Positions 10,110-21,249 of a stretch of 64,000 nt of DNA are shown piece after piece. Both the position numbers and the translations under genes were made by a program. How positions within the stretch are numbered: position 1 is the stretch's first letter; each line of letters starts with the position of its first letter. The DNA comes from Mesorhabditis belari (taxonomy: Eukaryota > Nematoda > Chromadorea > Rhabditida > Rhabditidae): assembly GCA_958450365.1 (NCBI GenBank), contig CAUEEP010000742.1, positions 4,693,001 through 4,757,000 on the forward strand, written 5' to 3'. Below the pieces are notes generated by a model. It made no database searches. It saw only the letters and a program-made list of their open reading frames with translations, and had not been told where the DNA came from.

Positions 10110-12375
10110 GAAATTGAGCAAAAAAATTTGTTGAGCATTTCAGCAATTTGTTGAGAAATTTCTTTTATTTAGACAATTTATAGTGAAAAAAAAGGCTATG
10201 ATTTTACGAACACAAGCAAAAACACAAGCAAAGCGCAAAGCATTTTCGCTTAACGTAGCCTAACTTTGCTTGAAGGTAAAGCTTTTTTTCTTGAGATCAA
10301 GGAAAGATTCTGGCTCTGCAATTGGATCCTAAAATTAGACATCTTTTTTAATCATTTCTAGCTATTTGGCTTCATGATTTGCCCCAAAACATCAAAAAAG
10401 TTGCCAAAGTTCCGCAATATTACACCAAAATAATTTTTGTTCCAAAACCAACCATAAATCTAAGCCAAATCCATTTCATTTTTCATAAAAACACCGAAGA
10501 TAAGCACTAAGCTTTTAGTTTTTTATATTTGATTACTTTTCAGGATGATCTCTTTACTTAAACAAAAAAAAACGATTTCAAGTTCGCCTTCTTTATGAAT
10601 CAAATTGATTAGATGACAATTATGAGATTTTTGTCAAATCTTTAAATAATTTCTGCTTTTCATTGAAATTAAAAGCATTGAGCTTTGAGATTAGATGACA
10701 ATTATGAGATTTTTGAGCTTTGTTAATCTATGAGACAATTATGAGCATTGAGCTTTGTTAATCTTTGTTAATTAATAGTTAATTAATAGAAGTTTCAAGA
10801 TTTTCTAAATTTTGATGTTGCTTTTTCAGAAGAAACAAGTAGAAACAGTATCGAAATCTCTAAATTCTAAAAAAAGCGAAATCATTAAAGCTTTCTGAAA
10901 CAAATTTATCATCATCAAAGCTTCAGCTTTTGATTGTCATCAAATTTTTGTGTTTTTATTCATAAAGCTATCTTTCTAACTGATTCATAATTTAAAATTA
11001 AAAGCTAAATCGTAAATTATTCATGGAAATAATCTTCAGCTTTTCCCAGCTTTTTCCAGCTTTTCCCAGCTTTTCAAGCTTTACATGGCTTATTTATAAG
11101 AATGATTCAGTCAGGGAAAAATTGAGTGGCTTAACTTTGATAACGGATAAATGATATATGAATATATTAATCGTGATCAGTATCAGTTAAAATCTGGATT
11201 TCCTTACCGTATTCATTCTCTATTTTGCACTAAACTTTATCGATAAGTCTAGTCAACAAAGTCAAAAAGGGGAAAAGAGCTAAAAGGTGATCAAATGATT
11301 GATACCCATATTTCTTTTCCTTTTCTTTCCAACGTCAAACAACAATCACCTTTCAAATCACAAGTCTCAACACTTTGCAAAAGAAAAAGAAGAAAATGGA
11401 AGGGATCGGAAATAGATCTCATCAAAGCACCACGAGACTGGGTCGGCTTTTTTCCATGCAGTTGCTGACCTCGAAAAATATTATTTGGAAACAAAAATGA
11501 CAACAACAAATTGGATCTTGTGAAAGTCAAGGCTCAAGCATGGGGATGAGGGACTGAAAGATGGGGACTTCAACAAATTGCCCGTGATTTTCACTTGTAC
11601 GCCGTTTACGTGGCAAACTCCTCGTTGTAAATGGAAGGGCTTTTACTAGACCGTTTGAATAGTTCGTTTCCAAAAGCTACCATAATCTGACTGTCGTAGA
11701 AACTATCGTAATCTAATTGTACTAGAGGAAACTACGTAATCTAATTGTACTAGATCCAAAGCATGAGTTTCATGATGAACTCCCTTGAGTTTCATGTTAG
11801 ATCGAAAAAATTGCTAACTCTAAGCTTTCAGAATTTGAAGCCTCATCATATTTGAGCATAAGCTCTCATCTTACAATTTCAATCATTATTTTTCACAATT
11901 TTTATATTTTGTTGAAGAATTCTGACGAGAATTGATGATTTTGATCAGTCCCTTTTATCTAAATTTTACATTCTACAGGAATTTTGTTTATTATTCTCAT
12001 TTGTCACCAATCCCCTAATATATTTTCACGGAAAAGTCAGTGTTCAGTCAATGAGACTTTTAAAAATCTCAGTCTCAGACAAATTTGCGGAACTCTTGGC
12101 TAAAAATACCCTCCACGAACATTGAGTTTTCCATCAGTTTTCCATCATTTCTCTTTCAATTCAATCGACATCGAAAATCGAAGATAATTTTGGATGGGAG
12201 AAAAGAGATACTTCGCTGATTGTCGGCAATGTTTTTGGAGAAAAAAAGATTGACCGCTTTGGCACCAAAATAACGAAAACCGAACTATCAAATATTTTCA
12301 CGGTAATCAATGATCTTCTTTTGTTGAATTGTTAAATGAATTGGAAGTAAGCCAGGGTTTTTGATGGCCTAAAAA
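10110..12375. other. Gene-free AT-rich stretch
   Basis: No supported gene. It holds local repeats such as TTAGATGACAATTATGAGA near 10,608-10,745 and an (AGCTTTTCCC)n run near 11,036-11,085. A 79-codon minus frame at 11,291-11,530 lacks splice or family support. Confidence 0.4.
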
Positions 12376-12377
12376 GT

Positions 12378-12587
12378 GTTGTGGCATTTAGTAGAGTTGT
12401 GGCATTCAGTAGAGTTGTGGCATTCAGTAGTGTTGTGGCATTTAGTAGAGTTGTGGCATTCAGTAGTGTTGTGGCATTCAGTAGTGTTGTGGCATTCAGT
12501 ATTGTTGTGGCATTTAGTAAAGTTGTGGCATTCAGTAGTGTTGTGGCATTCAGTAGAGTTGTGGCATTCAGTAGTGTTGTGGCTAAA
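12378..12587. repeat. 18-bp minisatellite
   Basis: About 12 copies of the 18-base unit TTGTGGCATTCAGTAGAG with T/C and A/T variants at fixed positions. Because 18 is a multiple of 3, every frame stays open across it and creates false ORFs on both strands. Confidence 0.9.
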
Positions 12588-12599
12588 TTGCTCAAAAAT

Positions 12600-13598
12600 T
12601 TTGTTTTAGAAGAAGCGCAAGTCTAAGATGGCTCTACTCTGACAAGTTCTTTGTTCGTCTTCGATTTGAGCATACAATTACCGTAGATTTTCGATATTTG
12701 CAAACATTTTTTTACTTCCATAGACTTTTTCACGAATCCCCAACAAGTGTAATTCGAATTTCTCTCTTGAAAATTGACTGCAAAGTCGAGTCACAAGTCA
12801 AGAACGCCCTCTGAGTAAACATTCCTGGCTACAAAGGGTTTTTAAAAGAAAAAGTGTAGGTGGGAATGGGAATGGAATGTTTGACACGCGTCATACTTTA
12901 TAAAAAAGATACAACATAAGAGAAGCACTTTAAAGAAAAACCCCCATTAGAACACTTTTTCACAAAAAGAATGACTTTTTCTGGAATTGAAAGGGTGTGG
13001 GAGTTCAAGAGATTGCTCATCACTCTTTTCTCTGACTTTAAACAATCGGAAAGAGTGCTAATATTTGTCAATCACGAGTTTACGTAAACTTTCATCACTG
13101 GCTTACTTTTCTTACAAAGCTAGATCTAAATTCTCTTGATCATGACAGAAAAGGACATTCTTCTTTAAAAAAAACTTTAAAATGATATTTACCGAAGAGA
13201 GTTTTTCTATTTTTAGTATTACTCATCACTCGAAATAACCATGGAAAAGAAAAGTGACGGATTTTAGAGAGATCCTTTTTTGTCAAAGAGATTCCAATCA
13301 TTTGACTCTCTCTTTGATTTCAAAAGATCGGAAATTCTTTGATTTCAAACAGAAATTCTTTAAGAATGAGTGGGATTGATTTGAAAGGAAATTGAGGAAA
13401 ACTCCCTTTAATTGTTTCAACATTTTGAAAGAGGAAACGGTGAGTAATCTGCGCAAATTTTAGACATTTCAAGAACGTTTGAAGGCTGGAATCAAATTTA
13501 CTTAATTTTCGTCTTTTGAAGGCTTTCACAGACGAACTACAAGCGAAACTTATCACTGCTTATGCAACTTAAGCCCCTCTGAAGTAAGAGAGACCAAG
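12600..13598. other. Gene-free stretch
   Basis: No exon, RNA gene or element was recognised. The minus-strand frame at 13,320-13,556 (78 codons) has no family match and no splice context. Confidence 0.4.
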
Positions 13599-13673
13599 TG
13601 CGTTGTGGTGTAATGGTTAGCACAGTTGCCTAGTGAGCGAGGGGTCGAGGGTTCGAGCCCCGGGGCTGCCCGT
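13599..13673 (+). tRNA. tRNA-like locus, possible Thr(AGT)-like pseudogene
   Basis: A good box A (TGGTGTAATGG) sits in a D-arm-like GTG/CAC stem. A plausible anticodon arm follows (TTGC/GCGA around CTAGTGA, anticodon AGT), then a box B core GGTTCGAGCCC and a run of seven Ts. The T stem pairs only in its inner 3 bp and no acceptor stem forms with the 5' flank, so it is more likely a tRNA-derived pseudogene. A related copy lies on the opposite strand near 18,092-18,164. Confidence 0.45.
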
Positions 13674-13798
13674 TTTTTTGATCTCCGCTAGTTCTTACTT
13701 GCAAAACATATGACAAAGGAATTTTTTATTTCTTTTCCTCATTTTTCTCAAGGAAGCCTTATATATGCTTAAAAGCTCAAAACTCAGGTTATTTATTG

Positions 13799-13895
13799 CC
13801 TTAGGATGAGCTATAAAACGTCAAAATTGGACAAATTTAAGGTACTCTCCCAAAAAATCCGAAAGGACTTTTCCACCAACCCAATAGCTGAGTTT
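13799..13895. mobile_element. Solo half of a mariner-type MITE
   Basis: This matches the right half of the palindromic MITE at 55,760-56,097: TTAGGATGAGC, CCAAAAAATCCGAAAGGAC and CCAACCCAATA. Only one arm is present. Confidence 0.65.
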
Positions 13896-13899
13896 CTAT

Positions 13900-14625
13900 A
13901 GTTATTGCTTCTATTAGAGGCTGATTAAAATAAATACAGTACCTGACTGCCTTATACCTTTATATCGATGTTTACCATGCATCTGATAACTACTGACTAC
14001 TGTATGCTATATGCTAAAGTACTGGCTACCGTATCCCGCTGGCTATCGAATGTAATGAACTATTTGCGAATAAATATACGACTAAATCCTCAACAGCAAT
14101 TCGACTCTCTTTTCACTACAACCATCTCGACGCAAAATATCCATTTCATTTTCAAAAGTAACTCTCGCCAATAACCCTAAATATTTCTCATAAATATTAC
14201 CCTGATATTTGTCACATTCTCTCTCAGAATAGTCATTTCTTTTAAGTGCCCTTCTTTTCTTTTATTCTTTTCTTATTCTTTTATTTTGAATACACATCAG
14301 ATGAACCTTTTCGCGTAAATAGTCTCTTCTTTTTTCTTCTTCTTCATTGACGTCTTTTTTTTTCTATCGATGACAAATTTAGACTCATCTTAGATACAAA
14401 TAGACAAGGGCATTCAAGAAAAAACATCAAAACAAATGAAAATAACTGAAAATATTGGTGATGGTGAAAAGTGAGGGTTGGTGAAATCGTTGTGAAATGT
14501 TGGATTTGAAAATAAGGGATTTTCTATAGTTGTGAATTAAATTTCGATGGATTTCTGACACAAATTTTACAGCTTGTTAAATCCTACCAAACGTTTCTTT
14601 GAAAAAGTAAGCAACACTAAAATGA
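13900..14625. other. Gene-free stretch
   Basis: Pyrimidine-rich DNA without recognisable genes. The 68-codon frame at 13,968-14,174 is unsupported. Confidence 0.35.
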
Positions 14626-14629
14626 TTAG

Positions 14630-15022
14630 CAACAATTGTCCCAACAATTGTCTCGACAGTGGTCCCAACAGTGGTCCCAACAATTGGCCCAACAATTGTC
14701 TCAGCAGTGGTCCCAACAATTTTTCCAACAATTGACCCAACAATTTTTCCAACAATTGACCCAACAATTTTTCCAACAATTGACCCAACAATTTTTCCAA
14801 CAATTGACCCAACAATTTTTCCAACAATTGACCCAACAATTGACCCAACAATTGACCCAACAATTGACCAAAAAAAGGACCCAACAATTGACCCAACAAT
14901 TGACCCAACAATTGCCCTAACAATTGACCCAACAATAGCCCTAACAATTGGCCCAACAATTGACCCAACAATTGACCCAACAATTGACCAAAAAAAGGAC
15001 CCAACAATTGGCCCAACATATG
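14630..15022. repeat. 12-bp minisatellite with 24-bp higher-order unit
   Basis: About 30 copies of a 12-base unit CCAACAATTGAC, each carrying the palindrome CAATTG. In the middle the units alternate with CCAACAATTTTT to give a 24-bp higher-order repeat (five times), and GACCAAAAAAAG interruptions recur twice. The period is a multiple of 3, so four overlapping false ORFs of 94-158 codons appear on the two strands. Confidence 0.9.
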
Positions 15023-15294
15023 CCAAATCTCCAAACTCCAAGGCTATAATCATGAGCTTATTGTTAAGAGTTCACTTTCTTTTGCGGAAACCTATAGCAA
15101 ATTAATAAACAAAGCTAAGCCAGAAAATGAGTTTTGAAATGAAAAAACGATTTCCGATTGGAATCGTTTTCTTGAACAATACCCTATAATACGATCGATG
15201 AAATCTTCGAAAAAAATTCAAGTTTAACAAATTTGAAACGGTAGATACTTATTGAAATTTATAGATAGAGATTTTACTAAACTTTTCATACTTT

Positions 15295-15500
15295 CTTTTT
15301 CTCTAAATCCTCTAGAGCTTTTTTCGTAAATCGTGTGACTAAAGTTTGGAATGCCCTTCCCGACAAGTTGCGTTTGATCTCCACCGTGTCTGATTTTAAA
15401 AGGGTTACTTCGTTGTATTTTAAGTGACTTTGTGATCTTTTATCTGGTACATTTTTCATGTCGTTTTCGCACTTTATTTCTTTTTAAATAAAGTATTTAT
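15295..15500 (+). mobile_element. CR1-like LINE 3' end
   Basis: A short frame reads NRVTKVWNALPDKLR followed by ISTVSDFKRV, then stop. This is the typical C-terminus of CR1/Jockey-group reverse transcriptase ORFs (NRVVKLWNSLP ... F). The tail ends in an AATAAAGTATTTATATAAATA-like AT repeat. Only the last about 45 codons remain (5' truncated). Confidence 0.6.
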
Positions 15501-15990
15501 ATAAATACATAAACAACTCTTACAAGAACTCTTTTTTAGTCTTTTAATAGTTCTGTTGAAATAGTTCTGTTGTTCTGTTGTTAGTTCTGTTGTTTCTTTA
15601 ATAGTTCTGTTGTGGTTCTGTTGTTTCTTTAACATGTTTCTTTAACATAAATCCATTTCTCTGTTTCCATCATTCAGCTTCTCTCATTCAAATTGAGAGA
15701 GAAAGGATTACCGTATTCGACGAAAAGATTGCTTTTCATTCAAATTGGAGAGGAAATTTGGCGAACAGTCTTTTCTTCTTCAATGACATCAGAGTTTTTA
15801 GCTTTTTTGAGTGTAGACAGACAATTTTCTTGCAAGAATTTGTGGAAAAGTGGAAAAGCTTTAGTGAAAAAAGGTTAAGAACTCAAAAATCAAAGCTCAT
15901 AAATCTACAGAAATTATCAAAGCATTTATCAATGAAAATTGCTATCAATTAGCTTTTCGATAATAAATTTTTATAAATATATTATTTATA

Positions 15991-16385
15991 TACCGTATTT
16001 TCTCTAATAGTAGTGCACCATGAGCGTCGCCTAAATTCCTCGAAATCTCAAAAACCGCTTATCAGAACCTATCGATGTGGAGTCGGAAAATGTAGCTGAC
16101 GATGAGATCTAGTGGGGGATTTGAGCGTTGAGCTTCTGTGAAGAATTTGGAAACCCTAAAATCGTCACCAACTCGTCTCGCCGAGGTGCACCTTGAGCGT
16201 CGCCTAAATTCCTCGAAATCTCGAGAGCCGCTTATCAGAACCTATCGATGTGGAGTCGGAAAATGTAGCTGACGATGAGATCTAGTGGGAGATTTGAGTC
16301 TTGAGCTTCTGCAAAAGTTTGGAAACCGTAAAATATTCACCAACTCGTCTCGCCGGAGTGCACTACTATTAGAAGAAAATACGGT
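15991..16385. mobile_element. Family B MITE, internally duplicated
   Basis: Ends are ACCGTATTTTCTCTAATAG and its inverse TATTAGA(A)GAAAATACGGT, running inward to GTGCAC. The roughly 180-bp core (TGAGCGTCGCCTAAATTCC ... CTCGTCTCGCCG) is present twice in tandem. No ORF. TA at both borders. Confidence 0.8.
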
Positions 16386-16416
16386 ACTAATATTAACCAG
16401 CTAAATCTGTTCGCAG

Positions 16417-16485
16417 TCTAGCCGACTGGTTAAGAGCCTTGTATCTTAGTCGAGAGGTTAAGGGTTCAATCCCGGCTAGATCATT
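16417..16485 (+). tRNA. Short tRNA-like locus between two family B elements (pseudogene)
   Basis: TCTAGCC at the 5' side is perfectly complementary to GGCTAGA at the 3' side. There is a box A-like TAGCCGACTGG and a box B with one base missing (GGTTCAATCC). The total of about 63 bases between the arms is too short for a normal tRNA, and the T loop is one base short. Probably a decayed tRNA. Confidence 0.35.
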
Positions 16486-16612
16486 GGCTCTTTGTTTTGC
16501 TAGTTTTGGGCTTAAGAGTGCTTGTATATTGTTCTCGTGCTCGTTTCACCGCTCTAAATCGAGTACACCGTATCATCCATGTTATATCATGAATCTGTAT
16601 CTAAAAAAGCTA

Positions 16613-16832
16613 GCGTATTTTCTCTAATAGTAGTGCACCCTGAGCGTCGCCTAAATTCCTCGAAATCTCGAGAACCGCTTATCAGAACCTATCGATTTGG
16701 GATCGGAAAATGTAGCTGACGATGAGGTCTACTAGGGGATTCGAGTGTTGAACTTCTGCAAAAGCTTGGAAACCGTAAAATCGTCATCAAATCGACCTGG
16801 CGGGGTGCACTACTATTAGAGAAAATACGGTA
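16613..16832. mobile_element. Family B MITE, single-core copy
   Basis: About 220 bp with the same ends and one copy of the core: CGTATTTTCTCTAATAG at the left and the inverse at the right. A likely full-length unit for the family. Confidence 0.8.
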
Positions 16833-16834
16833 TA

Positions 16835-18016
16835 TATAAATATACTGTTTATATATTTGTTTTTTGCTTTTTTCTAAACATTTCCTTTTTATCATATGTT
16901 ATTTTTAAAGTCAACAACAAATTGATTCATGTTTAAATCAAAAAAAAAGTGAAAAAACCTGTCGCTTTCTATTTCCATTTCAAAATCATCAACATCATAA
17001 ACAAATTATGGAAAAAAAGACAAAATTGGATACTCAGTCAAATAAATCAGCTACAGTAATCCGTTGAGTACTTTTCCCGGCTTCTTTTCCCTGATTTCGT
17101 CTATCCTAAGGCTTGTAGTCCATTCGGAAAGTTCGCAAAATGCTTCCTGAATCAAAAAAACAGATTAAGACTATTCTTAAACATCAGAATTAACGGATTT
17201 TTCTTCTTTTTTCTCCCCATTTTCTTTTCATTTGTTTTCTTGAATCACCTCAAAAAAAAAACGCTAATCCAACTTCCTAATTTCCCATTTTCTTCACACA
17301 AAACACAAAATAATTAAAAGATTCGAAATTTTCTTAAAAAAAGAATATTATTAATGATAGACAAAATTGGTGCTGCTAATTAACCAAGAAACCTCTATTT
17401 GAATCTACTTGAATCTATTTGAAATCTATTTGAAAGATTCGACCAATTAACCCCGAGTTTATTGGTGGACTCGATGAATACCTGCAATCGATACCCGATA
17501 AAATAAAAATCATCTAGAAACTTCGCTTGAAAGGATTTGAAACCAATTTTGACACGAAAAATTCTTTTTGATGATAAAATTCGCTTTTTTTAAATATTCA
17601 ATTATCCAAAATGAAGAGTATGACAAAAATTGATTCATTAAAATTTTAGAAACATTTCTTTTTATTAAAAATTTTCAATTAGATCTTGATCAAGGATTTT
17701 CGCGTGTGACAAAAAGCGATTTGGGTTCATTTTTCAGCGAAAAAGTTCGGTGATCACTTAGAAATTGCATTTTTTTGATTACTTGGCAAAAATAGCAAAA
17801 AAAAGTTGGGGATCAATCATTTTTCTTGAATTCAGCAAGTTTGGATTGAAATATATGTTTTAATTGACGATTAGAAGCTATTGGAAAGAAGTTTTACAAC
17901 TGTAATTGAAACTGAAATCAAATTTCAAGTGAAATTGCAGTCTTGACGAACAGAGGACAAAATTGAGGGCAAGACTTTGAGTGTTTTTGTTTGCGAAAAG
18001 GTTACCCTGTAACTTA
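16835..18016. other. Gene-free AT-rich stretch
   Basis: No gene, RNA or element recognised. Local TTGAATCTA repeats occur near 17,397-17,430. Confidence 0.4.
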
Positions 18017-18091
18017 CCGTATTTTCTCTAATAGTAGTGCACCCTGAGCGTCGTTTAAATTACTCGAAATCTCAAAAAGCGCTTATCGAGC
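18017..18091. mobile_element. Family B left-end fragment
   Basis: About 75 bp of the left arm (ACCGTATTTTCTCTAATAG through CGCTTATCGAG), cut off where a tRNA-like segment begins. Confidence 0.6.
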
Positions 18092-18164
18092 CCTGCAAAA
18101 ACTTGACCCCTCGAACTTTCGCTTACCGGGCAAGTGTGCTAACCAATACACCACAGTATCTGGT
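18092..18164 (-). tRNA. Decayed tRNA-like locus
   Basis: On the minus strand this reads TGTGGTGTATTGGTTAGCAC followed by a CTTGCC..GGTAAGCG arm. It is clearly related to the tRNA-like locus at 13,599. The T arm is degraded. It lies directly between two family B ends. Confidence 0.35.
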
Positions 18165-18353
18165 CTATTTATTCCAGAGGGAGTTAACTTCTCTCCTCTC
18201 TGGGCAAGACGTTTCCACACGTCTCGATTTATCTTTTTTTCTTTTGATTCAGTATATTTGACACTACGATACGATCGTTTTTGAAGGTTTCTACGTTTTA
18301 GAAAGAGATTTACTTGAGAGAAATACGCGGTAATTACCGTATTTTCTCTAATA

Positions 18354-19099
18354 CAGTGCGTTTCAAATTCTTAAACGCACCCTCTAAAATAGCGAATTTT
18401 GCATTTTAACCACCTCTACAACTATTAATCTTTTTCTATTAGAAAGAGCATGTCTTAAAACCTAAATAACACGAAAAATAAGCCTACTGTAAAAAATAAA
18501 AATTTTCAAAATAGAAACTTTTTGCTAAATCAACCGTTTCAAATTCTTAAACGCACCCGCCTTTGCTTTTGTTATTTGAAATTTTTCGTTTTGTTGTGCA
18601 TATTTTTTTATTAAATTTATAATTTTTGTTAATTTTCAGGTAAATGGCACACGGAAAGCTGCTCACCGATTATGAGAAAGGCCAGATTGATGCCCGTTTG
18701 AGGATTGGCGACTCACTAAGGAAAATCGCAAAAAATTTGGGCCGATCCGACTCTGCCGTGCGAAATTATATAAAGTTCGAGTTCGTTTCTGCACCAAAGA
18801 AGAAGCCAGGACCAAAACCAAAGCTTACGCCGCGAGCTAGATGTCATATTGTGAACAACATCCAAATTTGTGTCGATAAATAAACATATTTTCATAGTGT
18901 GTTTAAGAATTTGAAACGGTTGATTTAGCAAAAAGTTTCTATTTTGAAAATTTTTATTTTTTACAGTAGGCTTATTTTTCGTGTTATTTAGGTTTTAAGA
19001 CATGCTCTTTCTCATAGAAAAAGATTAATAGTTGTAGCGGTGGTCAAAATGCAAAATCCGCTATTTTAGAGGGTGCGTTTAAGAATTTGAAACGCACTG
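18354..19099 (+). mobile_element. Tc3-like non-autonomous transposon
   Basis: This is a 746-bp element with TIRs of about 200 bp starting CAGTGCGTTTCAAATTCTTA and a TA target duplication (18,352-18,353 / 19,100-19,101). The motif GTTTCAAATTCTTAAACGCA occurs at the tip and again about 177 bp inside each arm. This mirrors known Tc3, whose long TIRs carry two transposase-binding sites about 180 bp apart. The core retains a single 79-codon ORF for the DNA-binding part of a transposase. Confidence 0.8.
18644..18883 (+). CDS. Truncated Tc3-like transposase: DNA-binding domain only
   Basis: 79 codons start MAHGKLLTDYEKGQID and contain a helix-turn-helix (LRKIAKNLGRSDSAVRNYIK, about residues 27-46). 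A basic AT-hook-like KKKPGPKPK and the start of a second HTH follow, then a stop at 18,881-18,883. It aligns in layout with the N-terminal bipartite DNA-binding region of Tc3A. The whole DDE catalytic domain is absent. A splice-acceptor-like TTTTCAG lies just before the ATG. If made, the protein could bind the element's own ends but not cut them, so a repressor role is possible. Confidence 0.6.
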   Translation: MAHGKLLTDYEKGQIDARLRIGDSLRKIAKNLGRSDSAVRNYIKFEFVSAPKKKPGPKPKLTPRARCHIVNNIQICVDK

Positions 19100-19319
19100 T
19101 AGTAGTGCACCCTGGGTGTCGTTGAAATTCCTCGAAATCTCAAAAACCGCTTATCAGAACCTATTGATGTGGGGTCGGAAAAAGTAGCTGACGATGAGAT
19201 CTTGTGGGGGATTAAAGTGTTGAGCTTCTGGGGAAACTTCTGCGAAAACGAAACCGTAAAATAGTCATCAACTCGGCTCGTCGGAGTGCACTACTATTAG
19301 AGAAAATACGGTATATGTG

Positions 19320-19920
19320 ATTTTAGATGGCATCAAGCGATCATTGAAACGTACCGCAACTCTAATTTATCTACTTTGACTAATTATGAATACCGAAATA
19401 TGCAAAAAGTGACGAGAGAAAAGATTTTGGCAAAAGTTTACACATTTCACTAACTTGGTGAACAAGTGTTGACCACTTTTTTTGTAAATGTGCTTAAAAA
19501 TGACTAATTCATCAATTGATCTACGGTTTACTTCAAATAGAAAATGTTTAGCATTCAATTTTCCATCATTTTAAGCCAATTTGAGTCTGTTTCCAGGTAA
19601 AGTTCAAGTAAAAAAACTGTTTTTTCGATAAAAATTCCTATAAAGAAACTGGCTGAACAGATTGTTATGAAAGTTTAGCTGAAAACCTAACTTTTTGTGC
19701 TCGACCTTGATCTATTAGACATCAAGATCGGTTTCTGTGGACCAAAATGCCTAAATCGGATATTTGGGTTGCTTTTTTTGACCACCCGACGCCCATAAAA
19801 ACCAAAAACAGAACATTTTAGTAATATTTTAACAATTTTTTTTTAGAAAAACAATTGACTTTTGATTGATAAAGCAAATCGTAGATCAATCAGTGAATAA
19901 ATAAGGACAAAAAAAAGTGA
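19320..19920. other. Gene-free stretch
   Basis: AT-rich, with no supported features. The minus frame at 19,367-19,558 has no family or splice support. Confidence 0.35.
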
Positions 19921-19922
19921 TC

Positions 19923-20540
19923 AAAGCCTAATTCATCAGGCTAATACTTTACCGAAGTGAGGAAAACACTCTATTATACTACACAAGCTTAAAAGCTCAA
20001 CAATTGCTTTTTTTCGCCGAAAACCACCGTTATCTCGTTTTAACTCCGTACCTTTAGCAAGTCACCGTTTTCGGTGATCTTCTAAAAGGCACTATCGGCA
20101 CCGTAGTGCGTACGCGATGCTCCGCGTCGGGATCGCCCTATAAAAGGCGACGCCCTTTCTTTCGCCCGTTCGCGACGCGACGCGACCTCACTTTTTTTTT
20201 CGAGACAAGACGTTTTCTCGCCGGTTTTGAATAGCATCGCGGCGCGAACTATTCTCAACCGTTCATCATGTTCTCTTAGAACATCTACTCGTCATTTAAA
20301 CATTGCTTTCCTCAGAGGGGTCGACGTTTATACCTTCATTTCGCTTTAGCAGAACAATTCTTTTTGTTGTGTTTTCTCTTTTGAGCGTAAAGCTTTTTGG
20401 CTAATCGGGAATGATTTGCCACGCTCAAGGTGGGATAGATTTAGCTTGACGAGCCCTTTGGGTCGTAGCAAATCATTCCCGGGTGCCAAAGCCTAAATTA
20501 TCAAGCTAATACTTTACCGAAGTGAGGAAAACACTCTATT
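19923..20540. other. GC-rich island bounded by 53-bp direct repeats, with TATA box and hairpin
   Basis: Near-identical 53-bp repeats (AAAGCCTAA...ACACTCTATT) at 19,923-19,975 and 20,488-20,540 bracket about 510 bp. The first part is unusually GC/CpG-rich for the window (GCGTACGCGATGC, CGCGACGCGACGCGACC). A strong TATA box, TATAAAAGG, lies at 20,139-20,147. At 20,407-20,480 a perfect 13-bp stem (GGGAATGATTTGC / GCAAATCATTCCC) encloses about 48 nt, with a smaller nested stem GCTCAAG/CTTGACGAGC. No ORF. It could be a solo LTR, or a Pol II noncoding RNA with its promoter. I cannot decide between them. Confidence 0.45.
20139..20147 (+). promoter_or_regulatory. TATA box in GC-rich island
   Basis: TATAAAAGG in a CpG-rich context, upstream of the structured segment. 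Orientation is inferred from the T/A order. Confidence 0.45.
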
Positions 20541-21054
20541 TCGTCATACCTACCTACCTGACCACATAAATTTCCCTCTTATACATCAGACTAAACTCTG
20601 CCCGAAAAACTCAGATTGTAGTCAGCTTTTTCTTCTAATTCCCTTTTCAACTTTACGTGCTTTTGTAAACTTTTCAAATCAAAAAAGCTAGAAAATAAGG
20701 AAATAGGGATCTTGCAAGTGCGTCACTCAAATCCTACTTCCGCCAAATTAAAATTTTTCCAAATTTTTTCCATTTTTCCCCAAATCCATGAATAAATCCT
20801 TTAAATTTAAATCACGTTTTGTTTTCTGCCTCACTTTTTCCCAGTAAATCTAAATAGTTCTCAATTGCGTAATGGGGATATTTGTGTGTACGAGTTGGTG
20901 AGCTAATCCCCTATCAGTCACCCCTTCAATCCCATCCATCCCATCCACCCTCACTTTCACTTGCAACAAAGAAACGACTTCTGACGGGATTTCAGAAAGA
21001 AAACAATCTGAATATTGTGATATTCCCACAAACGTCAAATTGCTCGAACATTTA

Positions 21055-21245
21055 GAAAATCCCTTTACAAGGACTTACCTCAACTCTGGAATAATACCTA
21101 ACACCGGATACCGGATATTGAAACCCTGTTCCGGAGCTGGAATAATACCTAGCACCTTTACAAAGACTTGCCTCAACTCTGGAATAATACCTAGCACTGG
21201 ATACCGGATATTGAAACCCTGTTCCGGAGCTGCAACTTTTCACTC
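21055..21245. repeat. Imperfect tandem duplication of 88-120 bp
   Basis: CTTTACAAGGACTT..., AACTCTGGAATAATACCTA and GGATACCGGATATTGAAACC each occur twice. This makes a duplicated block that is relatively GC-rich. Confidence 0.7.
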
Positions 21246-21249
21246 AACC

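Larger units (their letters stand above)
18335..19314. mobile_element. Family B MITE interrupted by a Tc3-like element
   Basis: The left end ACCGTATTTTCTCTAATA stops at 18,353. The rest of the element resumes at 19,100 (TAGTAGTGCACC...) and ends with TATTAGAGAAAATACGGT. The interruption is a TA-flanked 746-bp insertion, so the order of events is visible. Confidence 0.8.

Noticed and set aside
12332..12626. Repeat proteins LNATTL.. / AFSRVV..
   Set aside because: False ORFs of the 18-bp minisatellite on both strands.
14567..15105. Four overlapping ORFs of 94-158 codons
   Set aside because: They lie in a 12-bp minisatellite. A period divisible by three keeps all frames open. The predicted proteins are pure repeats.
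18092..18164. Functional tRNA on the minus strand
   Set aside because: The T arm is degraded and the acceptor stem absent, although the D arm resembles the locus at 13.6 kb.
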